A stretch of DNA of 64,000 nt from Neomoorella stamsii (lineage in GTDB: Bacteria; Bacillota; DSM-521; Neomoorellales; Neomoorellaceae). The notes beneath the pieces are model-generated. The model did not search any database. It was not told the origin of the DNA and saw only the letters and a list, made by a program, of their open reading frames with translations. Within the stretch, counting starts at the first letter, position 1. Each line of letters begins with the position of its first letter. Position numbers and translations under genes: made by a program. Positions 45,480 to 55,663 of the stretch are shown here, piece by piece. The DNA lies in the NCBI RefSeq assembly GCF_002995805.1, contig NZ_PVXL01000046.1, positions 1 through 64,000 on the forward strand, in the 5' to 3' direction.

Positions 45480-46862
45480 ATGTATTCACCAAACAGCCCG
45501 GTGTACGAAGGCGCTACTCTTTTATTTCCTTTGGGTCCGGGGTTCGTTGTACCTTTTGAATATACTGGATACAAAGATGAGATTCTAGCTTCAAAAACAA
45601 GTGCCTGGATTGGACTAAGCCTGATGATGTCCCCGGTTTATGATGTAAAAGGCCCGGATGCGGTGAGATTTTTTAATTCCGTCTGTGTTAACGATTTTAC
45701 CGCCCTGGGTGATAAAGGAATCCGTCATGCCGTCATCTGCAATGAAAAAGGGCAGATCCTTACGGACGGCGTGGTGATTAAAATTGCAGAAGATACCTTC
45801 CGCACCTACTGGCTGAATCCTCCCATCGATTATCTCATTAAAACAAGCGGTATGGACGTAGAAGGCGAAGACGTCAGCGGGCGGGAATACTTTATCCAGA
45901 TCGCAGGGGAAAAGTCGCTGGAAATTCTGGAGAAAGCCTGCGAGTGCGACCTGCATGATATCAAATTCGCAACTCACCGTATAGCAAAGATGGGTAACAA
46001 GGACGTACGGATAATGAGGCTTGGCATGACTGGTAACCTGGCCTATGAAGTTCACGGGCCTATAGAAGACTTTGATGAAGTCTATCAGAGGATCTGGGAG
46101 GCAGGCAGGTCGTTCGGTGCTAAAAAACTCGGTTTCCATGCCTATTGCCTGAGCCATACCGAGGGTGGCTTCCCGAATATTAATTTGCATTATCCTCTGC
46201 CTTGGTTCGAATCAGATGAAGGTCGTTATGCGGTAGATGGGGGGTTGTCAGCCTATCTGAAAAATCATCCTAATTTAGCTTACTATAATTTAAACCGCCG
46301 GCTGTGGGGAAGCGTAGGGGACGACCTGAACGTCCGCTTTGTTACCCCTTATGATGTCGGCTGGGGATACCTTGTAAAGTTCAATCATGAATTTCCAGGC
46401 AGGAAGTCCCTGGAGAAGATTGCTCAACATCCCCCGCGGACCGTGGTAACCCTGGAATGGAATGCAGATGATATCGCTGCGGTCTATGCCACTCAGTTCC
46501 GGGGCAAGGAAATCGAACCCTGCGAAAGAATCGATGCAGAACCGTTTGATATTGCCTTTGTGGAGAATGTGAGTGCAGGACCTGGGGAGGGATTCATTTA
46601 CCGGGCGGACTGGGTCATAGCAGACGGTAAACGGATCGGCATCAGCACAGGCCGTATCTGCAGCTATTATTATAATAGAATGATTTCTCTCGGATTTATT
46701 GACCCCAACTATGCGGAAATAGGAAAAGAGCTCACATTAATCTGGGGAACCCCGGGTACGCCGCAGAAGGAGATTCGCGTTATAGTTGCTCGCTTCCCGT
46801 ATATTGATCTGATCCGCAATGAAGACCGGGATGTGGATACGATTCCGCGTTACAGGAAATAG
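45480..46862 (+). CDS. LigM-like tetrahydrofolate-dependent O-demethylase (GcvT fold)
   Basis: A 460-residue GcvT-fold protein. Several blocks match what I recall of LigM from Sphingobium: VTPYDVGWGYLVKFNHEFPGR, VVTLEWNADDIAAVYATQF, STGRICSYYYNRMISLGFID and GKELTLIWGT. LigM moves an aryl O-methyl group directly to THF, without corrinoid, forming methyl-THF. The glycine-cleavage T-protein and DMSP demethylase are more distant alternatives; the adjacent PucR regulator fits a catabolic inducible gene. The substrate is unknown. AAGGAGAT ribosome site. Single gene, no MtvB/MtvC-type partners nearby. Confidence 0.82.
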   Translation: MYSPNSPVYEGATLLFPLGPGFVVPFEYTGYKDEILASKTSAWIGLSLMMSPVYDVKGPDAVRFFNSVCVNDFTALGDKGIRHAVICNEKGQILTDGVVIKIAEDTFRTYWLNPPIDYLIKTSGMDVEGEDVSGREYFIQIAGEKSLEILEKACECDLHDIKFATHRIAKMGNKDVRIMRLGMTGNLAYEVHGPIEDFDEVYQRIWEAGRSFGAKKLGFHAYCLSHTEGGFPNINLHYPLPWFESDEGRYAVDGGLSAYLKNHPNLAYYNLNRRLWGSVGDDLNVRFVTPYDVGWGYLVKFNHEFPGRKSLEKIAQHPPRTVVTLEWNADDIAAVYATQFRGKEIEPCERIDAEPFDIAFVENVSAGPGEGFIYRADWVIADGKRIGISTGRICSYYYNRMISLGFIDPNYAEIGKELTLIWGTPGTPQKEIRVIVARFPYIDLIRNEDRDVDTIPRYRK

Positions 46863-47210
46863 TAATGGGAGAAACGAGAACAGTATTGGTTGGTCCGCCT
46901 CCGGCGGTCCGCCAGGCCTGACGAAGATAAGAAAGGCGTTTGGTTAAGCTCATGAGGACCAGGGGCTGCCGGCAGGCAGCCCCTGACTCTATTCAAGCCC
47001 ACAGGCCATCTGTCGCAGCCTTTTTCCCGGGAAAAATTAGGATTCCGCCACCGGCGTAACCTAGCGCCACTCTGGTATGGGGTAGGAGCCGATCATAAAT
47101 GCCGGTTGATTATATAATATCCAGGGTTTCTTTAACCTAAGAAAGGCCAGGGTATAGAAACATGACCTCCCTACCCGGCAGAGACAGGGTAGCTAAAGCA
47201 TGGGGCTTTA
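46863..47210. other. 348-bp intergenic stretch with strong hairpin
   Basis: No gene is seen. A perfect 11-bp stem (arms CAGGGGCTGCC and GGCAGCCCCTG, loop GGCA) at 46960-46985 lies about 100 bases past the demethylase stop, without a T-run. A second, shorter stem CTACCC/GGGTAG near 47168-47191 follows the EamA gene on the other strand and may be its terminator. Confidence 0.6.
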
Positions 47211-48119
47211 TTAAGACCTGTTCCGGGAAGCGCTACCCTGCCGGGCTAATTGCTGCCAGGTAACTCCCAGGATGATAAGAACCCCTCCCAGGGCCTGAGC
47301 GGGCAGCAATTTTTCCCCCAGGACCAGGTTAGCCAGGACGGCGGTAATTGCCGGTTCCAAGGTACAGATAATAGCAACCCGCTGTGCGCCTATGTATTGC
47401 AACCCTTTAGCCATAGCGGTGAAGGCCAGGACGGTAGTGATTAAGGCCAGGGCGGTAATGGCCAGGAGAGCTTGAATATTAAAGGAAAGGTCAAAATCCC
47501 CCGTCATCAAAGCTACCGCCAAAAATACCACACCTACGATCAAAGTCATATAAGAATTAAAGGTTCTATGGTCCAGGCACTTGAGCATATAGGCCTGGCC
47601 TACCATATAGATGCCGTTGGTCACAGCGGCCAGGAGGGCGGCCACAACCCCTCCTGTGTTCCACCCCCCTGCCGGTACCCCCAGGATTATAATCAGGCCC
47701 AAAAAGGTAATGGCCAGGGCTCCGAACGTAGACCTGGTCAGAGATTCTTGAAGAAAGATTGCGGCCAGGATAGCTACAACTGCCGGGTAAAGATAAAAAA
47801 GGAGTATGGCTGCTGCGGCAGGGATGAGGCAGAAAGAATAAAAAAGCAGCAACACCGTAACACCCTGCCCTCCTGTAGAGAGGACTACCAGCCGGTAAAA
47901 GGTGGTCGTGTCTATTTTCCGGATTGAAGGAGATAATAACAGGTTGCCCCAGAAAAAAACCGCCGCCATGAGAAAACGAAGGGCAAGGACGGTCTGGATG
48001 TTGGCCCCGCCGGCATAGGCCAATTTGGCCGCTATCCCTTCGGTTCCCAGGGCAGCCGCGGCCAGGACCGCTAAAAACATACCCCTCATTTCCCTGGAAC
48101 TACCGCTTAGCTTTACCAA
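47211..48119 (-). CDS. EamA/DMT-family transporter
   Basis: A 302-residue protein with about ten membrane helices in two EamA repeats, starting with LAAAALGTEGIAAKLAYAGG and LEPAITAVLANLVLGEKL in the second half, a characteristic DMT signature. Substrates of the family range from amino acids to metabolites and cannot be told here. TTG start after GGGGGATTAGCA. A basic C-terminus (RQGSASRNRS) follows the last helix. Confidence 0.9.
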   Translation of the reverse strand: MVKLSGSSREMRGMFLAVLAAAALGTEGIAAKLAYAGGANIQTVLALRFLMAAVFFWGNLLLSPSIRKIDTTTFYRLVVLSTGGQGVTVLLLFYSFCLIPAAAAILLFYLYPAVVAILAAIFLQESLTRSTFGALAITFLGLIIILGVPAGGWNTGGVVAALLAAVTNGIYMVGQAYMLKCLDHRTFNSYMTLIVGVVFLAVALMTGDFDLSFNIQALLAITALALITTVLAFTAMAKGLQYIGAQRVAIICTLEPAITAVLANLVLGEKLLPAQALGGVLIILGVTWQQLARQGSASRNRS

Positions 48120-48178
48120 TGCTAATCCCCCTGTACTTTAAAAGGCCGGGCCAGGTTTAACTCCTCGAGCGGTTGTTC

Positions 48179-49072
48179 TCAATCACCTTCCTGCTTCCTG
48201 CCTGGAACGGAAGCGAGAAGTTCAGTCACTTCCTCCCGGCTGAAACGATATTTCCGACTGCAGAAGGCGCACCTGGCCTCGGCGCCGCCCTGTTCTTCCA
48301 GAAGCCTTTGGAGTTCTTCCTGGCCTAAAGCCAGGAGAATATCCTGCAAGCGCTCCCGGGAACAATCGCAGGCGTAGTGCAAGGGCTGGCGCTCATGGAT
48401 TTTGAGGGAAAATCCCTGCAAAAGCAGGGCCAGGATATCTTCCGGCGTGTGCCCCCGGGAGATGAGGCGGCTTACAGGGCCTGCCGCCTTAATATTTTTT
48501 TCCAGGGTTTCAGCTATTCCTCCGGCAGTTCCCGGCAGGAGCTGCAAAAGATAACCGCCGGCAGCCCCCACCTTTCCGCCGGGTTCTACCAGAACCCCTA
48601 AGCCGACGGCTGAAGGTTTTTGTTCAGAGGCGGTAAAATAGTAGGCCAGGTCCTCCCCGATCTCGCCGGAAACAAGCGGCACGCTGCCGTTGTAGGGCTC
48701 CTTCAACCCCAGGTCTTTAGCCACATACAGCATTCCCCTGCCTACCGCCCGGCCGACGTCCAGCTTGCCGTCACTCCTTAAAGGCAGGTCTACCCCCGGT
48801 TCCGCCACATAGCCTTTGACGCTCCCCGGGCGGGCCACAGCCACAATGCTGCCAAGGGGCCCGTCACCCAGGATACGGATGGTAATGCCCTGACCCTCCT
48901 TGAGGGTTGCCGCCATCAAGGCCGCCCCGGTCAACACCCGGCCCAGGGCCGCCGTCGCCGTAGGCGAAGTGTTGTGCAAGTCCTTCGCTTCCTGCACCAG
49001 CAGGGTAGTTTGCGCCGCTATGGCCAGGATCTGGCCCTCGCCCGCCGTAGCCCGCACCAGGTAATCCTTCAT
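48179..49072 (-). CDS. hslO: redox-regulated chaperone Hsp33
   Basis: A 297-residue Hsp33. The C-terminal zinc redox switch is CDCS...CAFC (YACDCSRERL and EARCAFCSRKYRF), which forms disulfides under oxidative stress and unmasks the chaperone. N-terminal MKDYLVRATAGEGQILA and HNTSPTATAALGR are typical. The start lies a few bases after the pyrF stop; it may be expressed with the pyrimidine genes. Confidence 0.95.
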   Translation of the reverse strand: MKDYLVRATAGEGQILAIAAQTTLLVQEAKDLHNTSPTATAALGRVLTGAALMAATLKEGQGITIRILGDGPLGSIVAVARPGSVKGYVAEPGVDLPLRSDGKLDVGRAVGRGMLYVAKDLGLKEPYNGSVPLVSGEIGEDLAYYFTASEQKPSAVGLGVLVEPGGKVGAAGGYLLQLLPGTAGGIAETLEKNIKAAGPVSRLISRGHTPEDILALLLQGFSLKIHERQPLHYACDCSRERLQDILLALGQEELQRLLEEQGGAEARCAFCSRKYRFSREEVTELLASVPGRKQEGD

Positions 49073-49076
49073 AACG

Positions 49077-49799
49077 TTATATAACGTCCTCCATTTCCTC
49101 CCCGATGGCCCTGGCGGCGGCAGCCGGGTCGGGGGCAGCCGTAATGGGGCGGCCGATAACCAGGTAGGATGCCCCCTGCTTCAGGGCTTCGGCCGGGGTC
49201 ATGACCCGGCGCTGGTCGCCCCGGTCGGCTCCCGCCTGGCGCACCCCCGGCGTTACAATGACGAATTCCGGTCCGCAGGCTTCCCGGATAGCCCGGATCT
49301 CCCGGGGTGAGGCCACCACCCCATCCAGGCCAGAGTCCCGGGCCAGTCGCGCCCAGCGGACCACCTGCTCCTCTACCTCCCGCTCAATTCCCACCTCGTG
49401 GCGCAGAGCTTCCCCATCCAGGCTCGTCAGGACGGTAACGGCAATGAGGACCGGCGCCGGGCGTCCAACTGCGGCAGCTTCTTCCCTGGCAGCCGCTGCC
49501 GCGGTCTGCATCATGCTCCTGCCGCCGGCAGCATGGACGTTGAGCATATCCACCCCCAGGCGCACCAGGGCCCGGGCCGCTCCGGCCACGGTGTTGGGGA
49601 TGTCGTGGAGCTTCAGGTCGGCAAAGACTTTGCCGCCTCGTTCCTTGATCATACGGATGGCCGCCGGTCCAGCGGCCGTGTAAAACTCCAGGCCTACTTT
49701 AAACATGCCGACGTAGGGGAAAAGTTGGTCTACCAGCTTTTTCCCGGCTACCAGGTCGGGGACATCTAAAGCGACAATTATTTTATCTCTGGCAGGCAT
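49077..49799 (-). CDS. pyrF: orotidine 5'-phosphate decarboxylase
   Basis: A 240-residue TIM-barrel decarboxylase giving UMP. Catalytic KVFADLKLHDIPNTV (Lys-Asp-Lys tetrad part) and VTPGVRQAGADRGDQRRV are present. The ATG with GGGAG 9 bases upstream gives MPARDKIIVALDVP; an ATG three codons earlier is less well placed. Last of the pyr genes in this operon, directly after carB with a 155-base gap; pyrK and pyrD, usual between them, are absent. Confidence 0.95.
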   Translation of the reverse strand: MPARDKIIVALDVPDLVAGKKLVDQLFPYVGMFKVGLEFYTAAGPAAIRMIKERGGKVFADLKLHDIPNTVAGAARALVRLGVDMLNVHAAGGRSMMQTAAAAAREEAAAVGRPAPVLIAVTVLTSLDGEALRHEVGIEREVEEQVVRWARLARDSGLDGVVASPREIRAIREACGPEFVIVTPGVRQAGADRGDQRRVMTPAEALKQGASYLVIGRPITAAPDPAAAARAIGEEMEDVI

Positions 49800-49954
49800 A
49801 TAAATCATCTCCCGTACTAAAAATGGATAGAACAGGCGCTCTTTAATCTCACTTTATGAACCATTAGTTCAAAAAGCGGAGTAAAAGCGGAGTGGGTGTG
49901 GAGATAGTCCGGCGGCCGGACCAGGCAATTAAGCGATTTGCCGGCACGTTTGGG

Positions 49955-52900
49955 TTAAGTGCGGGATACATACTCCTGCAAAGGTTTAAGTTCAAATTCA
50001 TCCCCGGCCTGCAGGGACTGGAGCACTTTCAGCAGGGCCCGGGCCGTGTCCAGGGAGGTCAGGCAGGGGATACCCAGTTCGGCTGCGGCGCGGCGGATCT
50101 TAAAGCCGTCCCGGCCGGGCATCTTGCCCTTAGTCAGGGTGTTGAGGACGAAGTGTATCTTCCCTTCGCGGATATAATCCAGGATATGGGGCGAACCCTC
50201 GCGGATCTTCCCCACCCTCTCCACAAAGAGCCCGGCCGCGGCCAGGGCGCCGGCCGTGCCGGCGGTAGCCACCACCTTGAAGCCCAGTCCGGCAAAACCC
50301 TTGATGATGGGTACCGCTTCCGCCTTATCCTTATCGGCAATGGTGGCCAGCAGGGTGCCCTGGCCGGGGATGGCGCAGCCGGCAGCCACCAGGCCTTTAT
50401 AAAGGGCCCTCTCATAGACGGGATCAATGCCCATAACTTCGCCGGTGGACTTCATTTCCGGTCCCAAGGAGGTATCCACCTGGAGGAGCTTGCCGAAGGA
50501 AAAGACGGGGACCTTCACGGCGGTAAAATCCGGTGGCGGCATTAAGCCTCCCTGGTAGCCCTGCTCAGCCAGGCTCTGGCCCAGCATAATATTGGTGGCC
50601 AGGGCTACCATGGGCACGCCGGTAATCTTGGATAGATAGGGCACCGTCCGGCTGGAGCGGGGATTGACCTCCAGGACATAGACCTCCCCCTGGTGAATGA
50701 CAAACTGGATATTGAGGAGGCCGCGCACCTGGAGGGCCCGGGCCAGCTGTTCGGTATAGGAAACAATTTTTTCCGCCACTCCCGGTGGTAAGCTGTGGGC
50801 CGGGTAAATGGCAATGCTGTCGCCGGAGTGGACGCCGGCCCGCTCGACGTGTTCCATAATGCCGGGGATAAGGACGGTCTCACCGTCACTGACGGCGTCC
50901 ACTTCCACCTCGGTCCCCGGCAGGTATTTATCCACCAGGATGGGGTGTTCTGGGGCCACCCTGACGGCGGTGGTGGCATACTCCAGGAGTTCGCCCTCAC
51001 TATGGACGATCTCCATGGCCCGGCCGCCCAGGACGTAGGAAGGCCGCACCAGCACCGGGAAACCGAGTTCTTTGGCAATCCTCGCCGCCCCGGCTACGGA
51101 AGTCGCCGTCCCGCCCCGGGGCCGGGGGATGTGGAGTTCATTCAGCAGGGCGTCAAACTTTTCCCGGTCTTCGGCCCGGTCAATATCGGCCACCGTAGTA
51201 CCCAGGACCTTAAAGCCCGCATCGGCCACTACCTTGGCTAAGTTGATGGCCGTCTGGCCGCCGAACTGGACAATCACCCCTTCCGGCCGCTCCCGTTCCA
51301 GGACGTTCAAGACATTTTCCGGTGTCAGGGGTTCAAAGTAGAGGCGGTCTGAGGTATCAAAATCGGTGCTGACCGTTTCCGGGTTGTTATTGATCATTAT
51401 GGGATGCACCCCGGCGCGGCGCAGAGCCCAGGCGGCATGGACCGAGCAGTAGTCAAACTCGATCCCCTGGCCGATGCGAATGGGCCCTGCTCCCAGGACC
51501 ACAACCTTGCGGCCGTCCAGGGGCCGCACCTCGTCTTCGACATCGTAGCTGGAATAGTAATAGGGCGTAACGGCTTCAAACTCGGCCGCGCAGGTATCCA
51601 CCATCTTAAAGGTAGGCCTGATCCCCTCTTCCTGCCGCTGCCGGGCAATGGCCGCCGGCGGCAGGCCGGTAAAGTTAGCAATCTCTCCATCGCTGAAGCC
51701 CATGGACTTGGCGCGCCTTAAGGTAGCCCTATCCAGGGTAGGACCTGCCGCTATAAGTTTTTCTTCCATGGCGACAATGGCTTCAATCTCGCCTAAAAAA
51801 TACGGGTCAATGCCGGTGATTTCATGGATGGCAGCAATGGTCCAGCCCCGGCGCAGGGCTTCGGCAATGACAAACAGGCGCTCGTCGTCGGCCTCGGCCA
51901 TTTTGCGGCGCAGGGCGCCGTCGCTGAAACGCTGGAAGGCCGGCACCCTTAAACCATCGAGTTTTAATTCCAGGGAGCGAATGGCCTTTAAGAGGGCGCC
52001 GCTGAAGGTGCGGTCAATGGCCATTACCTCCCCGGTGGCCTTCATCTGGGTACCCAGGAGGCGCTCGGCCAGGGAGAATTTATCAAAGGGAAAGCGCGGT
52101 ATCTTAACGACGACATAATCCAGGGCCGGTTCAAAGCAGGCTTTAGTCTCCTGCGTGACAGCATTGGGAATCTCATCCAGGGTCAGGCCCAGGGCGATCT
52201 TGGTGGCCACCCGGGCAATGGGGTAGCCGGTAGCCTTGGAGGCCAGGGCGCTGGAGCGGCTGACCCGGGGATTGACCTCAATGACGTAATAGCGCATACT
52301 ACCGGGATCCAGGGCGAACTGGATATTGCAGCCCCCTTCGATCCCCAGGGCGCGGATGATTTTTAGAGCTGAACGGCGGAGAAGGTGGTACTCCCGGTCG
52401 GAAAGGGTCTGGGAAGGGGCGACGACGATGCTGTCGCCGGTATGGATGCCTACCGGGTCAATATTTTCCATATTGCAAACGGTAATGCAGTTATCGGCCC
52501 CGTCGCGGATGACTTCGTATTCGATCTCCTTCCAGCCGGCGACGGAGCGCTCCACCAGGACCTGTTTGATGAGGCTAAGCTTCAGACCCTTCAGGGCAAT
52601 GGACTCCAGCTCTGCCTCATTACGGGCCACCCCGCCGCCGGTACCGCCCAGGGTATAGGCCGGCCGCACAATGATGGGGTAACCGATTTCCCCGGCAAAG
52701 GCCAGGGCTTCCTCGACCGTGTTGACAATCCGGCTCTCGGGTACCGGCTCCTCCAGTTCCAGCATCATAGCCTTGAACTGCTCCCGGTCCTCGGCCCGCT
52801 GGATGGCCTTTAAAGGCGTCCCCAGCAGCTCTACCCCGGTTTCCTCCAGGACGCCGGCTTCGGCCAGCTCCAGGGCCAGGTTCAACCCCATCTGCCCCCC

Positions 52901-53170
52901 CAGGGTGGGGATCAGGCCGTCGGGCCGCTCCTGGCGGACAATCTTGGCTACAAAATCCAGGGTCAGGGGTTCCAGGTAAACGCGATCGGCCATGTCCCGG
53001 TCGGTCATGATGGTAGCCGGGTTGGAATTGACCAGGACAACCTCCATCCCTTCTTCCTTTAAAGCCCGGCAGGCCTGGGTGCCGGCGTAATCAAATTCCG
53101 CCGCCTGGCCGATAATAATGGGCCCGGATCCTATGACCATGATCTTTTTTAACCCCGGTTTAACCGGCAT
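49955..53170 (-). CDS. carB: carbamoyl-phosphate synthase, large subunit
   Basis: A 1071-residue large subunit with two ATP-grasp halves ([20 protein letters not shown] at the start; the second begins [19 protein letters not shown] near residue 555) and a C-terminal MGS-fold allosteric domain from about 935. ATG chosen, two bases after the carA stop, with GGAGGGCC upstream; a longer frame overlaps carA. Synthesises carbamoyl phosphate for pyrimidines (and arginine). Confidence 0.97.
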   Translation of the reverse strand: MPVKPGLKKIMVIGSGPIIIGQAAEFDYAGTQACRALKEEGMEVVLVNSNPATIMTDRDMADRVYLEPLTLDFVAKIVRQERPDGLIPTLGGQMGLNLALELAEAGVLEETGVELLGTPLKAIQRAEDREQFKAMMLELEEPVPESRIVNTVEEALAFAGEIGYPIIVRPAYTLGGTGGGVARNEAELESIALKGLKLSLIKQVLVERSVAGWKEIEYEVIRDGADNCITVCNMENIDPVGIHTGDSIVVAPSQTLSDREYHLLRRSALKIIRALGIEGGCNIQFALDPGSMRYYVIEVNPRVSRSSALASKATGYPIARVATKIALGLTLDEIPNAVTQETKACFEPALDYVVVKIPRFPFDKFSLAERLLGTQMKATGEVMAIDRTFSGALLKAIRSLELKLDGLRVPAFQRFSDGALRRKMAEADDERLFVIAEALRRGWTIAAIHEITGIDPYFLGEIEAIVAMEEKLIAAGPTLDRATLRRAKSMGFSDGEIANFTGLPPAAIARQRQEEGIRPTFKMVDTCAAEFEAVTPYYYSSYDVEDEVRPLDGRKVVVLGAGPIRIGQGIEFDYCSVHAAWALRRAGVHPIMINNNPETVSTDFDTSDRLYFEPLTPENVLNVLERERPEGVIVQFGGQTAINLAKVVADAGFKVLGTTVADIDRAEDREKFDALLNELHIPRPRGGTATSVAGAARIAKELGFPVLVRPSYVLGGRAMEIVHSEGELLEYATTAVRVAPEHPILVDKYLPGTEVEVDAVSDGETVLIPGIMEHVERAGVHSGDSIAIYPAHSLPPGVAEKIVSYTEQLARALQVRGLLNIQFVIHQGEVYVLEVNPRSSRTVPYLSKITGVPMVALATNIMLGQSLAEQGYQGGLMPPPDFTAVKVPVFSFGKLLQVDTSLGPEMKSTGEVMGIDPVYERALYKGLVAAGCAIPGQGTLLATIADKDKAEAVPIIKGFAGLGFKVVATAGTAGALAAAGLFVERVGKIREGSPHILDYIREGKIHFVLNTLTKGKMPGRDGFKIRRAAAELGIPCLTSLDTARALLKVLQSLQAGDEFELKPLQEYVSRT

Positions 53171-53171
53171 C

Positions 53172-54260
53172 TCAGTGGCCCTCCTTTCCCAGGTTGCCAT
53201 CTACCATCTGGATAAATTCATGGAAAAGGTACTCTGAATCAGTCGGTCCCGGCGAGGACTCGGGATGGTACTGGACGGAAAAGATAGGCAGTTGCCGGTG
53301 GCGCAGGCCCTCAACGGTGCCGTCATTAAGGTTGACGTGGGAGACGGCCACTTCTCCCGGCAGGGATTCGGCCCGGACGGCGTAGCCGTGGTTCTGGGAG
53401 GTGATGTAGACCCGGCTGGTACTTAAATCCTTGACCGGGTGGTTGCCGCCCCGGTGACCGAAGGGGAGCTTATAGGTATCGCCCCCCAGGGCCAGGGCCA
53501 GGAGCTGGTGGCCCAGGCAGATGCCCATCATGGGTACTTTGCCCAGGAGTTCCCGGATGGTAGCCACCCCGTAGGGGACATCCTTGGGGTCGCCCGGGCC
53601 GTTGGAAATGGCCACCCCGTGGGGCCGGGCGGCTAAAATTTCAGCCGCGGTACTCCGGGCCGGCATGACAATGACCGTACAGCCCACGCGGTGGAGCCAG
53701 CGAATGATATTCTCTTTGACACCGAAATTATAGAGGACGATGCGGCGCTCGCCGCCCTCAACCGTAAATGGTTCCTTATTGGTCACGGCCGGTACCAGTT
53801 TGGGCCCGCTTAAAGGTGGCTCCGTGGCGGCCAAGGCCTTTAGCGCCTCGATATCAACCTCCCCGGTGGCCAGGATACCCCGCATGGTACCGTGGTGGCG
53901 CAGGTGCCGCGTGAGGGCACGGGTATCCACCCCCTGGAGGGCCGGGATGCGGTTTTCCTTTAAATAATGGTTAATGTCCCCGGTGGCCCGCCAGTTGCTG
54001 GGCCGCGGGCAGGCTTCATGGACGATAAAGCCGGCTACCTGGGGGCGTTGGGATTCCCAATCCTCAGCGTTAATGCCGTAGTTGCCAATCAGGGGATAGG
54101 TAAGGACGACAATCTGGCCGCAGTAAGAGGGATCGGTCAGGATTTCCTGGTAACCGGTCATGCTGGTATTGAAAACCACTTCCCCATGGCAGCGGCCGGG
54201 ATAACCTAAGGCCTCACCGGTAAAAACCGTACCGTCTGCCAGCACCAAAAACCCTTGCAC
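53172..54260 (-). CDS. carA: carbamoyl-phosphate synthase, small (glutaminase) subunit
   Basis: A 362-residue glutamine amidotransferase supplying ammonia to CarB. Class I triad: [15 protein letters not shown] (nucleophile Cys), and [10 protein letters not shown] (His, Glu). N-terminal [15 protein letters not shown] and [19 protein letters not shown] start with GAGGAGTG upstream. Confidence 0.97.
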   Translation of the reverse strand: MQGFLVLADGTVFTGEALGYPGRCHGEVVFNTSMTGYQEILTDPSYCGQIVVLTYPLIGNYGINAEDWESQRPQVAGFIVHEACPRPSNWRATGDINHYLKENRIPALQGVDTRALTRHLRHHGTMRGILATGEVDIEALKALAATEPPLSGPKLVPAVTNKEPFTVEGGERRIVLYNFGVKENIIRWLHRVGCTVIVMPARSTAAEILAARPHGVAISNGPGDPKDVPYGVATIRELLGKVPMMGICLGHQLLALALGGDTYKLPFGHRGGNHPVKDLSTSRVYITSQNHGYAVRAESLPGEVAVSHVNLNDGTVEGLRHRQLPIFSVQYHPESSPGPTDSEYLFHEFIQMVDGNLGKEGH

Positions 54261-54367
54261 CGGCGTTCACTCCTCTAAAAATAACGTTTCGATATCTTCT
54301 TGCAGGAGAGGTTAGGTTCCTTCGCCAAATTATTTGCCTTCGTGGCGGGGTTGTTGGCCCTCATAAG

Positions 54368-55663
54368 TCAATCCTCTATGACCTTCCCCTGCTCCATAAC
54401 GATGCGGCCGCCGACGATGGTCGCTACCGGCCAGCCCTTTAGCTTGCGGCCATGCAAGGGCGAGTTATGACCCAGGGAGTAAAATTCGTTGACATTGACT
54501 TCTTTCTCCAACTCCGGGTCAATGATGGTCACGTCGGCAACTCCCCCCGGCGCCAGGTTGCCCCCGGGTACATTTAAAATCCAGGCCGGGTTCACCGTCC
54601 AGGCCCTGATGGCCTGCAGCCAGGTTAATTTGCCAGGTAGAATCAGCTCCGTCACCACCAGAGGGACGGCCGTCTCCAGGCCCACCATGCCGAAGGGAGC
54701 GTAATCGTATTCTACATCCTTATCCTCATCGGCGTGGGGAGCGTGGTCAGAGGCGATGGCATCAATCTCACCGGCCGCCAGGGCTGCCACCACGGCCGCC
54801 ACGTGGTCCGCCGGCCGCAGGGGCGGGTTGACCTTGGTGCTGGTGTCATAGCTCTGGACCAGTTCGTCCGTCAGGCAGAGGTGATGGGGTGTAACTTCAG
54901 CCGTTACTTTAACACCTCGCATCCTGGCTTCTTTGAGGAGACGGACGGAACCGGCCGTGCTGACGTGGGCCAGGTGCAGCCTTCCTCCTGTAATTTCCGC
55001 CAGGATAAGATCCCGGGCGACCATCACCTCCTCCGCCGCCGCCGGTATCCCCCGAAGGCCCAGGATAGTAGACAAAATGCCTTCATGCATGAGACCTTCG
55101 TTAGCCAGATCGGTATCTTCACAGTGGCTAATTACCGGCAGGTTGAACATTTTGGCATACTCCAGGGCATGCCGCATGACCAGGGCGTTCATTACCGGGT
55201 GGCCGTCGTCGGAAATAGCTACTGCGCCGGCCGCCGCCAGTTCCCCGATTTCCGCTATCTCCTTACCTTCCAGCCCTTTGGACAGGGCACCTACGGGATA
55301 AACCCGGACTACCCCTTCCTGCCGCGCCTTTTCTTTGATAAAGGTTATGACGCTGGCGCTGTCGGCCACGGGATTGGTATTGGCCATGCAGGCCACGGCC
55401 GTAAATCCCCCGGCAGCCGCCGCCCGGGTACCGGTGGCAATGGTCTCCTTCTGCTCGTACCCCGGTTCGCGCAAATGAACATGCATATCAATGAGACCAG
55501 GGGTAACAATCTTTCCCTCGGCAGGAATTACCCTGGCCCCCGCCGGGGCTGTGATGTCGGCTTCCAGGGCAACTATTTTATCGCCCTCAAGTAACAGGTC
55601 GCGCCGGGCGTCCAGGTTTTGGGCCGGGTCAATTACCCGCCCGCCTTTGATTAAAATGGCCAT
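54368..55663 (-). CDS. pyrC: dihydroorotase
   Basis: A 431-residue amidohydrolase closing carbamoyl-aspartate to dihydroorotate. Metal motif DMHVHLREPG, ISHCEDTDLANEG, and the late DHAPH (IASDHAPHADEDK). Start ATG overlaps the pyrB TGA by one base (TGATG), so the two are coupled. Confidence 0.97.
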   Translation of the reverse strand: MAILIKGGRVIDPAQNLDARRDLLLEGDKIVALEADITAPAGARVIPAEGKIVTPGLIDMHVHLREPGYEQKETIATGTRAAAAGGFTAVACMANTNPVADSASVITFIKEKARQEGVVRVYPVGALSKGLEGKEIAEIGELAAAGAVAISDDGHPVMNALVMRHALEYAKMFNLPVISHCEDTDLANEGLMHEGILSTILGLRGIPAAAEEVMVARDLILAEITGGRLHLAHVSTAGSVRLLKEARMRGVKVTAEVTPHHLCLTDELVQSYDTSTKVNPPLRPADHVAAVVAALAAGEIDAIASDHAPHADEDKDVEYDYAPFGMVGLETAVPLVVTELILPGKLTWLQAIRAWTVNPAWILNVPGGNLAPGGVADVTIIDPELEKEVNVNEFYSLGHNSPLHGRKLKGWPVATIVGGRIVMEQGKVIED

